Notes under the pieces: generated by a model
Database searches by the model: none
What the model was told of the DNA's origin: nothing
Seen by the model: the letters and a program-made list of their open reading frames with translations, nothing else
Translations under genes and position numbers: made by a program
DNA from: Phymatolithon calcareum
Lineage: Eukaryota > Rhodophyta > Florideophyceae > Hapalidiales
Length of the DNA stretch: 64,000 bases
Direction: 5' to 3'
Assembly: GCA_977006965.1 (NCBI GenBank)
Contig: OZ345365.1
Span: 1,922,001 to 1,986,000, forward strand
Part shown: positions 9,283 through 19,765 of the stretch, piece after piece
Layout of the letters: each line of letters begins with the position of its first letter
How positions within the stretch are numbered: position 1 is the first letter of the stretch

Positions 9283-10580
9283 GGCTAAATATTTTCCCTG
9301 TCACTAATTTTCACGTCTGTGTCACTAAATTGAAAAACAGCACGTCAGTGTCACTATTCTGAAAAATGAAGGCTCAGTGTCACTAATCCTAAAAATCGCT
9401 CTTCTGTGTCACTAAAAGCAACTCAGGGCCGATGAACGAATAGTTCCCAACCGGGAAAATTGGAAATTGAGAAAATTGGAACGGCAATATGTCCAATAGA
9501 ATACGTGCATTTGTGGAATTGGAGCCTGATCGAAGCAGAAGAAGTAAAATTTCCCAAATGCAGATTTTCTATTGGACGTACTCTTGTTCCCAATTTCTTA
9601 TTTTCCCATATTCCCGCTTTGGAACTATTCTTTCATCGGCCCTCAATAAGACACAATTATGCTCTTTGGGAAAAGTTTCAGAAAACCTTTCGAAATATAA
9701 ATGCCGATCCTGTTTATAGATTTTCGTTATACTACACACATCGAATGCTGAACGTGAATGCATTTCTGAATGCAGTCGTGATTACGGCCGCATAGAGAGC
9801 CTGCTGTTGGTGCAGCTGCAGTACTGTACATGCCTCGGCACTTGCAGAAAGCACTCCTCGCGCCAGCAGAAAAGAAAGGGACAACCGAGAAACCGCGAAA
9901 TTATCGCCAAGCAAGGAAATTCTCGCGACTGCTATCGATATGAAGCTGATTGAGGTGTACACTACCGACTGGTACAGTTTGCCGTCTTATAACGCTTTAA
10001 TTTTGCTGGAGCTCAAGATTTCATGGGGAATATTCTGCTCCAATAATCTGCAGGCCTTCAGTTTTATGGAGCAGATCATTCCCGAGGAAAACTTGAGCCA
10101 TTAATCATGCCTTCGATTTTGCGAGAGCTTGGCCATTGACCACAGAACACTACAGCAAAAGTTACTCTTTGGCCCGATTTATCTACGTTATGGGCCAATT
10201 TCATTTTGTTGTGATTAGACCGTTACAAAGATAAACATTACCACCCCATGAGTATCATATAGATTCTCAAAACCCTTGTGCACAACGCCTGGAGCTTACG
10301 AAACGTGGACTCGGCAAGGAGTATTAATCCTTGCAAAATTTTTACAAGATGAATAGACTTTGCAATAACTATTTCCGGAAAATTGTACATTTTTAGTGAC
10401 ATGGTCGATCCGTTTGCAAGATTTGTGACATTGAGATGCCATTTTTGGAAAATAGTGCCACCAAGGCGCTGTTTTTTAGATTAGTGACACTGACGTGGCA
10501 TTTTGCAAAATAGTGAAACTGAAATGTCTTTTTTACGATTGGTGACACAGACGCGAGATTTAGGGACACTGAAAATATGC
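9283..10580. mobile_element. DNA transposon with inverted arrays of 29-bp-spaced subterminal repeats
   Basis: The left end carries GTGTCACTAA-type motifs at 9298, 9319, 9348, 9377 and 9406; the right end carries the inverted motif TTAGTGACAC at 10393, 10422, 10452, 10481, 10510, 10539 and 10560. Spacing is 29-30 bp except for the outermost pair, which is 21 bp at both ends. Termini resemble each other (ATATTTTC then the array). The flanks share the 13-bp GTCCAAAAGAATC (9270-9282, 10581-10593), and the unfilled sequence is seen at about 53240-53270. No transposase ORF is present, so it is non-autonomous. The superfamily is not recognised. Confidence 0.8.
9426..9642. mobile_element. Fold-back MITE, PIF/Harbinger-like, nested
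   Basis: A 217-bp imperfect inverted repeat with arms of about 90 bp and a short centre near 9518-9556. Termini are GGGCCGATGAA and its complement. The flanks repeat TCA (9423-9425 and 9643-9645). A 3-bp TNA target and GGG-initial termini fit PIF/Harbinger-type MITEs. It sits inside the 29-bp-array transposon, so it is the younger insertion. Non-coding. Confidence 0.7.
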
Positions 10581-10593
10581 GTCCAAAAGAATC

Positions 10594-10950
10594 CTATAAT
10601 ATCAAAATTATTTCGTACGGTTGAAAAACTTTGTTCTTGTCGCGAAAAATAAATTATTTTTTCGTGTCATGCGCGAGATTTATTTATTTTGAGCTAAATG
10701 CTGGAGAGTTATATTTTATAGCTATCAAAGACGAAATAAATAAAATATAGTATTTTGCAGCCGTGGTGGTGGGAACATTCCAAATTACCACTTAGTGGTA
10801 AGTGCTCTATGTATTCTTGAGTTGAAGAGAAGGTGCGGAAGTAATGAAACTTTCGCTTGGGGTATAGGTCGTTTTTTCGACTTTTCCGCATCCTCTGCGG
10901 CCTCCAGTACAGGGGTGGCACCAATTCTACTTCTATTGCAGTAAGTCGCA
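10594..10950. repeat. Dispersed repeat, partner at 53240-53600
   Basis: Similar in order and sequence to 53240-53600, including a GGTGGGAACATTCC motif near 10777 and a short inverted repeat around TTACCACT/AGTGGTAA near 10793-10802. The GGTGGGAACATTCC motif also begins the duplicated block at 22488. No coding content is visible. Confidence 0.6.
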
Positions 10951-10954
10951 ATAA

Positions 10955-11355
10955 ACTTTTTTTTTATTGGAGTTTATTTAAAAGCCTCACAGTCTTACGA
11001 ATATACGGGCAAGACTTCCTCAGTTGCTACCTTCCAGTGTGTAGACCGTTGAAACCTACCGCCTTCCATAGGCGGTGGGGAAAGTTTGGAACCTGGATCG
11101 TCCTACCTACTATGTGGTGTTCTTGTGGGTTCGTTGCTGGTGTTCCCGCTATTTGGCTTTGTGTCCCAAGGGACACCTAGTTAAATTCTCGTATCTTGAT
11201 TTCAGAGCAGTCCTTCTTCATTTTCCATGCACTCTATGATGGTCTTGCTGAATAGCAAAAGCTCGTTAAGTGCTCTCTCAGTATCCAGTCTTTTGTCTTC
11301 TTTCAAGTCGTATCCTGACAGATTGTTTTCCAGCGTTGTCATATGCTGTCGAGCT
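10955..11355 (-). mobile_element. 3' fragment of a LINE (same family as LINE-C)
   Basis: On the minus strand this matches the 3' end of the LINE at 50795-53040: a tail rich in A, then GAGGAAG-CTTGCCCG, and further up the coding end (compare 10965-11340 with 50800-51110). It is 5'-truncated, as expected of target-primed reverse transcription. Only the C-terminal coding region is represented. Confidence 0.65.
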
Positions 11356-11820
11356 CGGAGTCGCAATAAACTGCAATAACAGCTCTATAGCAACAGAGTT
11401 CCTTACTGCAATCAGCACAGGCTTCTTTGCACGCACTGGTTATTTCACCGCTTCCCATATCCCTGGCAAGAACAAGCAAGAAACGAAGATTCCGAACTCG
11501 ATGAAGCTCTCACAGTTATTTCAAACTTAATGCCCAAGCAACGACTTTCCGATATTCAAAAAGAGATGCTGGAAATGGCAGTTGATACCGTCCAAACAAA
11601 ATGTCCGAAATCAAAATGAAAACGTTTCTCTCAGGTGCAATGATAATTGACTAAGGGAGCTTCAATAAAACAGAAATCCATCCATCCATCCTTACTGCAG
11701 TCATTATTGCGACGCAGCGCCTTACTGCAGTTATTGTGTACTCATATTCCTGAATGCCGAGATGAAAATGGTGCTGTGTGGCACCGTAAGGTCACCTTAC
11801 TAAGGTGAAACCCTACGGAG
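11356..11820 (+). other. No gene; retroposon-like tail with ATCC repeats
   Basis: At 11655-11691 the sequence reads AATAAA followed by about four and a half ATCC repeats, preceded by CTAAGGGAGC. A related tail (CTTAGGGG, AATAAA, ATTC repeats) ends the 96-bp insertion at 48583-48678. Both look like 3' ends of plus-oriented retroposons. Nothing else is supported in this stretch. Confidence 0.4.
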
Positions 11821-12627
11821 CTAAGAAGTCGGCAGTGGAGGTGAAATGGCAATGTCAATCACAAGCTGCCGACCACGCACAACATCCAGAGGGTATTGCG
11901 GGAGCATGAATTCGCGACGCTCATCTTGTCGTGCAATCGATTCGACAAATGTCGCTAATCCAGCATAGTCTCCTCGGAATGGCGCAAGCGTAGTAAGAAC
12001 AACCGCATCATTGCCCTGACCAGAAGTCACCGTCTCGTTGGCTGCAGTTTCATAACTTGCCGGAATGCACGCCATCTGCAACAGATAGACGGAGACTCTC
12101 GGATCATCTGGTCCAACTTAACCGGAAATGACGTAGAAATATCTCCGGTGCACACTATCGTCTCCGAAAAGCCAGAAGCGCGCATCAGCTGGCGATCGTC
12201 GCTGATGAAAGACGCAATGCCCTGAAGAGAGAATTTTATCCGGACCAATGAACATTCCGGAGCAAATTGGTTTCATCCTTCGCATGTTGGGGCCACCCGT
12301 CCATGCCTTGTCGCTTTCCACGATGGACACCAGGCCAGATAGGGGTACAACGTTGTATGTGGTAGCATCCTCTGCAACTGCAACACTCTCTACGAGTCCT
12401 CTACAGCGCGCAATGCTGCGCTTTCTGCGCCGTATACCCCCGTCCGGTCTAGTCTTGACGCGAATTCCGAGCACACCGGAACGCTGAATAGGTCCGCTGC
12501 CTCCCGTGTGCGGAATGGACTGGTCGTGACGACAGACCACTTGGGCGCTAGCCGAGCATGCAAACAATACGAATGGAAGCACAAGCAAGAGCGCGAAAAC
12601 CGCGAGCGGCGCGTTTGCGCGCGTCAT
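11821..12627 (-). pseudogene. Trypsin-like serine protease, secreted, broken
   Basis: Starts at ATG 12627 with a hydrophobic signal peptide (LLLVLPFVLFACSASAQ). The protein then shows CSGMFIGPDKILSSGHCV, the active-site His block of S1/V8-like proteases, and after an in-frame TAA at 12118-12120 continues in the same frame with GNDAVVLTTL, a plausible catalytic Asp block. It stops at 11821 before any GDSGG serine block. If the TAA were read through it would be about 268 residues. The missing Ser and the stop argue for a pseudogene; an intron or sequencing error at the TAA cannot be excluded. It appears to be a relic of a host gene rather than a transposon. Confidence 0.55.
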
Positions 12628-13440
12628 TTACTGCGCAGACGGCCGAACGCTGCGGGCAATACTGTCGGGCGTACATCCTTGCGGTTTCCGCCATGAGTGT
12701 ACAGGTAGCCGCGGGGGCTCATGGCGGAGGCCCGAGCGAAATTGTCAGTACCCGAATCGTGGGAATTCAGAAATCAGGCCCAGGTGAACGAGAAAAGGTC
12801 GGGACGTAGTGGGTGCGAATTTAACGAGAGAGTCAGATGCAGACACTGCCCGCAGGCAGTGGATTTGTTAAACACCGCGCACGCAGGTTTGACATTGTTA
12901 CAAATTGTTGACCCCTTGTCCGTAGACCTCAGTTGCAGTCGGGCACAGGTAGAATGCGGTATAACGACTCAGTGAAATGGCAGATATTGGAATTGGGAGG
13001 ATCGTTCCTCAGCGCCCTGCTGCAGTGCCTTCAACGTAGTTTCTGCGGCAGCTCTTTGCGGCATCAGCTAAACGGAAGAACTCCACAACTGAATTTTGAC
13101 AGGTCGACGTATGAACATTGACCTTTTTCCTTCTCCTATCAGCCCAGTCATAAGAACCGCTGGATGACAGTATCGGGCCAAACAGGGGTGTGTATTCCTA
13201 CAATTAGCGTTAAAGTCAAGGTAAAGTTGCACAGGGCGGTTCATACCGTTTTGTGAAACGATCGCCCCTTATAATATGCTCACGACGGAGACCCGTGTTG
13301 TCACAAAGCAGTATGCTCAAGAGCACCTAATTATTCTCAAGTGTTGTTTCATGGCACGGGCAGGCCCATATCAAGAAGAAGAAGAAGGTTATTTTCATTT
13401 AAAAGTTATCAACGCATCTGCCCATGCTTCGAGTAGCTTT
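12628..13440. other. No feature recognised
   Basis: About 800 bp without a convincing ORF, repeat or RNA structure. Only short, compositionally random frames occur. The segment ends at the CTAG (13442-13445) that is the unoccupied counterpart of a piggyBac-like target site at 41172. Confidence 0.5.
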
Positions 13441-13820
13441 CCTAGTGCCAAGAGGTTCTGGCTGGATTCTGTTTAAAGAAGGGTTTCTTTTTTCGGTGTA
13501 ACACGATTCAGAGGACTACAAAAACCCACCTCTCGTCTCCTTCCGGACCTCGAGGGGGAAAATTACACCATCGTCCTGTGGCGCGCGGTGATTTCAGGTT
13601 TGTAAGCGGTCATTACTTGGCGGCAGCATGAAACATGGTCAAGAGCTCGTCGAGTGCTCCCTTAGACCAGGCGCTGTCCTATTTGGAAAGTCTGTCCTTT
13701 AAGAGGCCATTTATCACGTCTTCTATTTCATCTTTCCCACATTAGCCGGTGAGCTCGTTGAGGGTGGAAGTACTCAGTGCATGAGGCCCTGCACAGTCGT
13801 GCTCGCTTATGTGGTGCTTC
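13441..13820. repeat. Dispersed repeat, partner at 41172-41470 (unoccupied CTAG site)
   Basis: Collinear with 41172-41470. On the minus strand both copies encode the same C-terminal peptide of about 40 residues (stop at 13613-13615; key words DEIEDVING, KDRLSK, ELLTMFHAAAK), with a stop just upstream in each. Downstream of that stop lies a GAGACGAGAGGTGGGTTTT-like stretch related to one at 641-660 and 47655-47680. This is probably the 3' end of an unrecognised retroelement or gene. Confidence 0.55.
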
Positions 13821-14117
13821 TGTCCGTTTTTGACAAGTGCTTACAAGAGCTTACAGCCACCGACCCTGTGAGTCGGCGGGCCCCTGTGGTACAAAGTCGT
13901 ACATCCCTCGCATCTGCCCTCTTGAGCAGAATGAATATCGATCAATAAACTTCCTTTGTTTTATCGTAAACGCTCGGGTCTCCACCCAGCCCATTCTCAC
14001 TCCAACGAGCCTCCGCTTGTCGCACACACACCACACACCGTCTGCCGTGCGACCAACCAGCCGTGTGATTGTACACACGGCGGATCGCACGAAGCACAGA
14101 GCAGGCCTTTGACGACA
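13821..14117 (+). repeat. LTR of element-2 family, opposite orientation
   Basis: 297 bp, TGTCCGTTT to GACGACA, in plus orientation. Its 3' half matches the 5' LTR of element 2 (21747-22042) better than the adjacent 3' LTR does. It is followed by AATTC, which is also the flank of that 5' LTR. An 8-bp hairpin, GCCGTGTG/CACACGGC with a six-base loop, lies at 14060-14081. Confidence 0.85.
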
Positions 14118-14234
14118 AATTCAGAACACGCCCGACTGTGCCAATGATTAGATTCGCCGACACCGATGTCTTGTCCGTTCATAGACGACATGTCAGCAAG
14201 CGAATGGCTCGTCGCTTCTTTTTTGGTGAGATGC
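14118..14234. other. 117-bp spacer between inverted LTRs (inferred inverted segment)
   Basis: Bounded by two LTRs in opposite orientation. Its left edge is AATTC, the target duplication expected at the 3' end of element 2. Its right edge is GATGC, the complement of GCATC, one base different from GCTTC that precedes the LTR at 13821. The simplest reading is inversion of this segment by recombination between two LTRs. Confidence 0.55.
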
Positions 14235-14531
14235 TGTCGTCCAAGGCCATCTCTGTGCCTCGTGCGATCTGCCGTGTGTACAATCACACGGCTGGTTGGT
14301 CGCACGGCAGACGGTGTGTGGTGTGTGTGCGACAAGCGGAGGCTCGTTGGAGTGAGAATGGGCTGGGTGGAGACCCGAGCGTTTACGATAAAACAAAGGA
14401 AGTTTATTGATCGATATTCATTCCGCCCAAGAGGGCAGATGCGAGGGATGTACGACTTTGTACCACAGGGGCCCGCCGACTCACAGGGTCAGTGGCTGTA
14501 AGCTCATGTAAGCACTTGTCAAAAACGAGCA
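14235..14531 (-). repeat. 3' LTR of element 2
   Basis: 297 bp in minus orientation, beginning TGCTCGTTTTT and preceded (minus strand) by the purine tract TGGGAGGGAG. Its 3' terminal part (AGAGATGGCCTTGGACGACA) differs from the other two LTRs, which both read AGAGCAGGCCTTTGACGACA. This fits a crossover within the LTR. Confidence 0.88.
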
Positions 14532-14541
14532 CTCCCTCCCA
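14532..14541 (-). other. Polypurine tract of element 2
   Basis: On the minus strand TGGGAGGGAG abuts the first base of the 3' LTR. It matches the tract of element 1 (6295-6303) and identifies the LTR at 14235-14531 as the genuine 3' LTR. Confidence 0.75.
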
Positions 14542-15115
14542 CGAGCTTTCTGTGGTCCAAAAAACACATCGAACATCAAAATCACTAAGAGGGGAAACAA
14601 AATAGAAACAAAACGAAAAAAGGGGGAAAAAGGCGGAATCATAACAATGGAGCACAAAGGAAAATTCGCGTCTCCCGCGGTCTTCCCAAGACCGTAAATG
14701 CCCATCATCCGCACTCCGCAGGAGGCAAGCAATCCGAAGCTTCTCTCTGAAGTAGCGGGGGAGGAATGGCAGAGGAGGGTCGTCTGCAGGATGTGGGAAG
14801 CCATGGCCGTGAGTGCCAGGGAGCCGGCGTGCCATTGCCGACGTCGGCGAGGAGAATCGAGCGCAGACGCAGGGAGAGAAACGAAAACGTCGTGCGGGGC
14901 GCGGGGGTGGCAGCAGGAAAAGGAGAACGCAGGAGCGCGCGATGGCGCTGGGTGTCGAGGCCGGTGGCGTCGGGGGAGTTTCCGGTGCGGCCGGCATATA
15001 CACAGACACGGGTGGTGCAGCTGAATCCAGGTAAATACGGGGAAGGCCCGAAAACAAGACCGTAAAGGCGGCGAAGGCTTCGGCCGCCCAAGTTGCCGAT
15101 AGCGCGGAAACGCCA

Positions 15116-16530
15116 ATGCGTGGTGGACGGGCTAGGACACCGAAAGGTGCCGCTAGGAAGCCCATTTCCGTGAGGCAGCAATGCCATTACCGAACCCACG
15201 ATGGATGCCGACCCGTCGCGTGCCACCAATGCTGGCTTGGTGAACAGTGGTACGGGCCGTTGTCCCGGAGAATTGGCAAGGGGCAAAGTTTCTTGGCAGC
15301 CAAATTGGCGCCATCTACCGCGGAAATTCGCCGGACACGGCGTCGGCATCTGGACTGGAGCACGCCGCGGTGGATGACGAAGAGCAATCGACGCCAATAT
15401 GCATATGAAATGCGCAAAGCGCGTGTCGTCGCGTCCCGGTTAAGTCGTGTGCGTGCACAGAGCGCGCATGAAAATGCAGTCGCGTGCAGCGAGTGGGTCA
15501 GTGCCGTGCGTGCGGCGGGGGCGAGGGACCACTACCACGGAATGGAGCTGCAGGCCGGTTCTCCGTCGGTACTGGAGCCCTCCCAAGGTGGTCAAACGCT
15601 GCGCGCCGCACACGATGACGGCGTATACGACGAGGATGGGCGCTGGATCGTGGAGGCGCTTGCTATTGGCGACAATAGCGAGGACGCCAACTGCCTCGTG
15701 ATTAGGGTAGGTGTGACGCATGCGAGCGCTCAGGGCAGGGCACCAGTGGAGGCGTTTCACCCTGTGTGCTGGTACGGGGCTCTTTTCGATGGCGTGACGG
15801 ATGGGTCTATCACCATGGAGACGTATGCTATCCCTGGATCCAGAGCGGAGGGCTACTGGGAGGAGACCCCACAGTGCTATATCCCCGCGCGCCGCGACAG
15901 CTCTAGGCAGGAGAGCCGCCGAACTAGAAGCGAATTTGTGGCGGGGCGTGTCCTTGGCTTCCTGGAGCGTTATCCAGGCGTTTCAGTCCATACTTCGGGA
16001 ATCGGCGCGCGGGAGCCTGTCGAGTGGCCTCCAGGTGTGCGGCGCCGGTGGCCGGGACAGCCACGCCTGACCTCCACTACGCATAGTTGCGTCAAGGCGG
16101 CGGTATTGAACGCTGTGTTCGCGCTTCGTGGCGAGTCGGCAGCAGACGCAGTGCAGCAGGTCGTGGACAGTGATTCCCGTGTGTACAGGAACTTCAGACC
16201 GGTGGGGGAGGTGCTGCGAAAAGCTAAGGAATCGGTGACCGGTTGCCGTGCTGTACGTGACCAGCTAGTACTGTATGCGATACAGGAGCAGAATCGGTGG
16301 GAACCGTTTCGGCTATTGGCAGCGAAGAAGAGTGGGTGTTCGTTGTGTGTCTGTGGGAGGAGAGAATCGTTGACCATGCAGTTCTGGTCGACGCGAATAA
16401 CTGCATCATTATCGACTCTGAGGAGGAGACGGCCTTGGCGCTTTCTGTCGACATTCTTGCGCGGTGTGGCGGAGATCGTGCGGTGAGTCTGCGGGTGACA
16501 GAAGTGCGAGAGAATAAGAGCAGGGAGTAG
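15116..16530 (+). pseudogene. Antisense ORF in the 3' region of element 2; possible cysteine-peptidase-like domain
   Basis: A 456-codon frame from ATG 15116 to 16486, opposite to gag-pol, lies between pol and the 3' LTR. The N terminus is basic. Near the end, HSCVKAAVLNAV (Cys codon 16088) is followed, after a one-base frameshift near 16300-16330, by VDHAVLVDANNCIIIDSEEE (His codon 16375, Asp codon 16414) ending at 16530. A Cys in a helix followed by a HAVxVD strand and an IIDS strand resembles papain-fold peptidases, but I do not recognise the family. Base composition is more GC-rich than the neighbouring pol. The same frame is also open upstream, 14813-15031, before a TAA. It may belong to the element or be a captured gene. 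Confidence 0.5.
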
Positions 16531-16614
16531 TAGAGGAGTACGAAAAGGGGGGAGGGGCTTAGATGGACTTGAGAGGTCAGTCGCGAATGATCCACTGCTC
16601 CGTCTGAACAAAAA

Positions 16615-19600
16615 GTTATTCAGATGAGATTACCTTCTGCAGAGCAGCTTGTGACATGGCTTTCGTTAAGCCGTCAGCAAGGTTGTGTAAGCTTCGCACG
16701 AAACCTATGTCCGAGATCACTCTGTCGCGAAATCCTTCTCGTGCAGCTGCAATGTCTAGCATTGTCCGCTTTTCAGACGTCCTAGATCCCTTTCAGATGA
16801 CGTCAAAGAGACTCTTAGAGTCTGTTAAGAGTTGTACCGGGATGTTTGGACCGTATAGTCCGCCAAGCTCACTGGCCAAAGTACGAGCAACATCGAATAA
16901 ATCGCTGAATGCAATAACTTCGCCAGCCATGGCGGAGCGTACAATACGCTTCGATTTGTACGATTTGAAGTGAATTGGGACGGAGTTCCCATGGTTATCG
17001 GCGAGGAAGCAAATATGACCGTCGTGGTTGTTTGGGAAGGATGATTGGAGAAACCAACCACTTGAAGCGAATGTAGATCGAGCTTCGGTATCTTGAGCGG
17101 GACACGGTAGTCGACGGCGAATTTTGTGGCACGGTTAAGACGTCGAACGAGCAAAGATTTTTCATTAAAAAATCGGTCTTCGGTAACTTGCGCTAGTTGA
17201 GAAATCTCAAAGAGGCAATCTGGCCTGGTATTTGCCAGCCAGGCTAGGCACATGCGCATGGAACGGAAATCCGTGAAGGATGCATCTAGCGGCAGGGCTT
17301 CTAGCTTTTGTAAATAGAATTTCTAGTGCTGGATGAGTGATCCGTCTGGATGGTGGTCCAGAGAAAACCCGCTGAATGTGCAAGGTATCTCTTCATCCTC
17401 GCCCATCTCGAATCGCTTATTCGTCCGTCTGGCGATTTTACGAAAGTGGGAGGACCCAGCGCGTAGAAGATCATCAACATATCCACCGCTGAGGCCAACT
17501 AGGAGACCGTTAGTCATGAGTTTGTAGAGGGCATTGTCGGAACCGAAATGAGACATGCCCAGGTCGTGTCTGTGGTGCCCATCCAAAGTCTTGTGCCACA
17601 AGTCTCCAGAGTCGCAGAGCCCGTACAGCGGCTTCAGAAGCTTTAAACACTGTTCAGGCTCCAATTCGAACTCGGGCACTGGCTTAGTGATGATTATATC
17701 TCGAGAGAGCGGCTCGGCGGATTGTAGATATGCCTGGAATACATCGGACGTCCATATGTCAAAGCCGTGAATTGTGGTGAGAGCAAGAAGGAGGCGAATA
17801 GATTGTGGTTGGAGAGTGGCTGCATTATGTACCATCATGTCCTTCATTCGATCCCGATGGCCTCCGACGACGTAACGTGCTTTGAACTTGGTCTTGCCAT
17901 CTTCCGACGATTTACTGGCGAGGACAAAACGGCCGGGTAGTACGTTGCCATCTGCAGGCACGTCTTCTCGAAGGATGACGCTAAAGGCGCCGCGGTCGAC
18001 TAGGCCGCAGATCTCATCACGTTTTGCCTTGGACATCTCAGGCGATCTAGCTCGGGGGTCCTTTGAATTGATGACCTCAGTGAGATAGATCGAGTCATCG
18101 CTTTCGTCTGAAGATGAGAAGTGTGAGAGGCCATTGCGAATATCGGTAAAGAAAGAGGGGGCGAGGTCTAAGGGGGCACGGTAATGTTTGACTTGTGGAA
18201 CGGAAAAGGGTCGCGCGTTGCCAATCTCTGCGTCCTGAATATAGACCAGCTTCTTCGCTGCATTCATTCATAGGACCTGAAAAGGGCCAAGCCATTCTCC
18301 AATGCGGTTATTAACGATCTTTTCACACCATACGAGTTCTTGGTCCCCAGGATGATAGGAACGGTCTGCCGCTGAAGGAACTGCGTGTTTGAGTGTTCTG
18401 GAAACGCGCATTTTGTCCATGATAGTCTGCATCTCGGATCTCGCGGCGTTGGCCATCGACGCTCGTTCACTTAGCGTGTCTCGTACCTTCAGTGTTTCAG
18501 AGCGCGTGTGGACTCGAGGGTACTCCCCAAAGACTAAAGCCGAAGGCACGAGCCCCTCCGGTCCGAGCGTGTCATTCATCGCTTTCACAGAGAGCTGGAG
18601 GAGAGTCTCTCTATGGGCTTTAGGATAGTCCAGAGCAAGCTTTCGGAATGTATCTCTGAGAGGCTTGTGATAGCGCTCCCCGAGGCCAAGGCTGGAATGT
18701 GCTCCTATTCCGGTTGCTTGGACCTCGACATTCGATCGAGATGCTAGAGAGAAGAACGTTTCACTCTTTCCAAGCTGGCTGCCCTGATCAACTAGGATTC
18801 TGTTAGGTAACCCAGTGTAAATGAATGCCCAGCAGTTGGTCAAAGTGTCCCATATGTCGTATGTAGAGACACTCGCATGGAATCGAGCCGCGGAGAAGTG
18901 AGTTCCTTCATCAACAACGTGTAATACAGGTTCCATCCCAATGTACATGATGTCAAGTAGGATTCGCTCGTTGAACCTCACATTCTCCGCTCCGAATGAG
19001 GCTCGAAAACATACTGGTCCGGACTGAATCCGTTGGCAGGGATCACAGCGCTTTGCGATTTCGTGTAGGATCTAACGGGTTTCCGGGGTGGCATCTTCGG
19101 GCCTAGCCTTTCCCAGGAGATTGAAGAGCTTTGTAGCCGAAGGGTGGAAAAATTGCCGATGTAACTTGTGAAGCTGTGTCGTGGTAAAGTGCGTGCGGTG
19201 ACCGGTATCGAACGGCGCATAGACATGACTGCTCAGTCCTCAAGTTAGCGGAATGAAACATTGGTCGACGTAGGCCTTGCGTTGGCCATCAACGTCGAAA
19301 GATATGCGGTGTGCGAGTCTATTGAATACCGTGTCTGCGACGAGTTGCTCGCGATCGAGAACGTCCAGTCCGAGTAGGACATCAGCGTTTACAATGTCAT
19401 AGTTAACGGAAATGGGTCATACACCAGTGGGCGTTGCCATGGTCAAAGAAACTTGTCCCAATGAAGGGAAAGATACGTCGCCGAAACGAAATCGGTTCTG
19501 TGAGCGTCGTACTTTGCGACGGTGCTGTCTGGCGGCGTTCAGGAGACGATGAAGCTCGCGCTTGCCGATGACGGACTTTGGTGCACCGATGTCCACGCAG

Positions 19601-19765
19601 AAACCGAGGGGGCGTCGAGATCTGCATTCGCGCTTCAGGTCGGCGACAGAGACATTTGTGCAATTGATTGTAGTGGGGTAGTATTTGTGCCGGGAGCGAG
19701 CTGTTCTGTGTTGGAACAGACGTCTTTTTGGGCGATGCAGGTTCTGCAGGAGATCGCATCGCCCT
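16615..19765 (-). pseudogene. pol of element 2: retropepsin, integrase, RT, RNase H (broken)
   Basis: Read on the minus strand. Retropepsin DIGAPKSVIGKREL near 19590; NADVLLGLDVLD near 19380. Integrase zinc site (LHRQFFH, CDPC) near 19030-19170 with a stop between the two halves; the DDE core in 18981-18268 with LLDIMYI, LVDQGS and GLGERYHKPL. RT in 18267-17323 with KFKARYVVGGHRDRMKD, DVFQAYLQ, KPLYGLCDSGDLW and GYVDD (17471-17485). RNase H near 17260-16615 with an in-frame stop after SKSLFDVI. Catalytic residues are mostly present, but at least four frameshifts or stops block a full polyprotein. Confidence 0.85.

Noticed and set aside
9298-9415. Regular 29-bp repeats that resemble a CRISPR array
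   Set aside because: Only a 10-bp core is conserved, repeats are degenerate, a mirrored array exists at 10393-10569, and the setting is eukaryotic. They are transposon subterminal repeats.
15030-15036. Splice donor GTAAAT joining the 14813 frame to the 15116 frame
   Set aside because: Attractive position, but no acceptor with a branch site could be supported, and the two frames are the same frame separated by a single TAA.
14404-15165. 253-codon ORF on the minus strand of the element-2 3' region
   Set aside because: Low-complexity Pro/Ser/Phe-rich translation with no conserved motif, and it runs into the LTR; it looks like the complement of GC-rich sequence.
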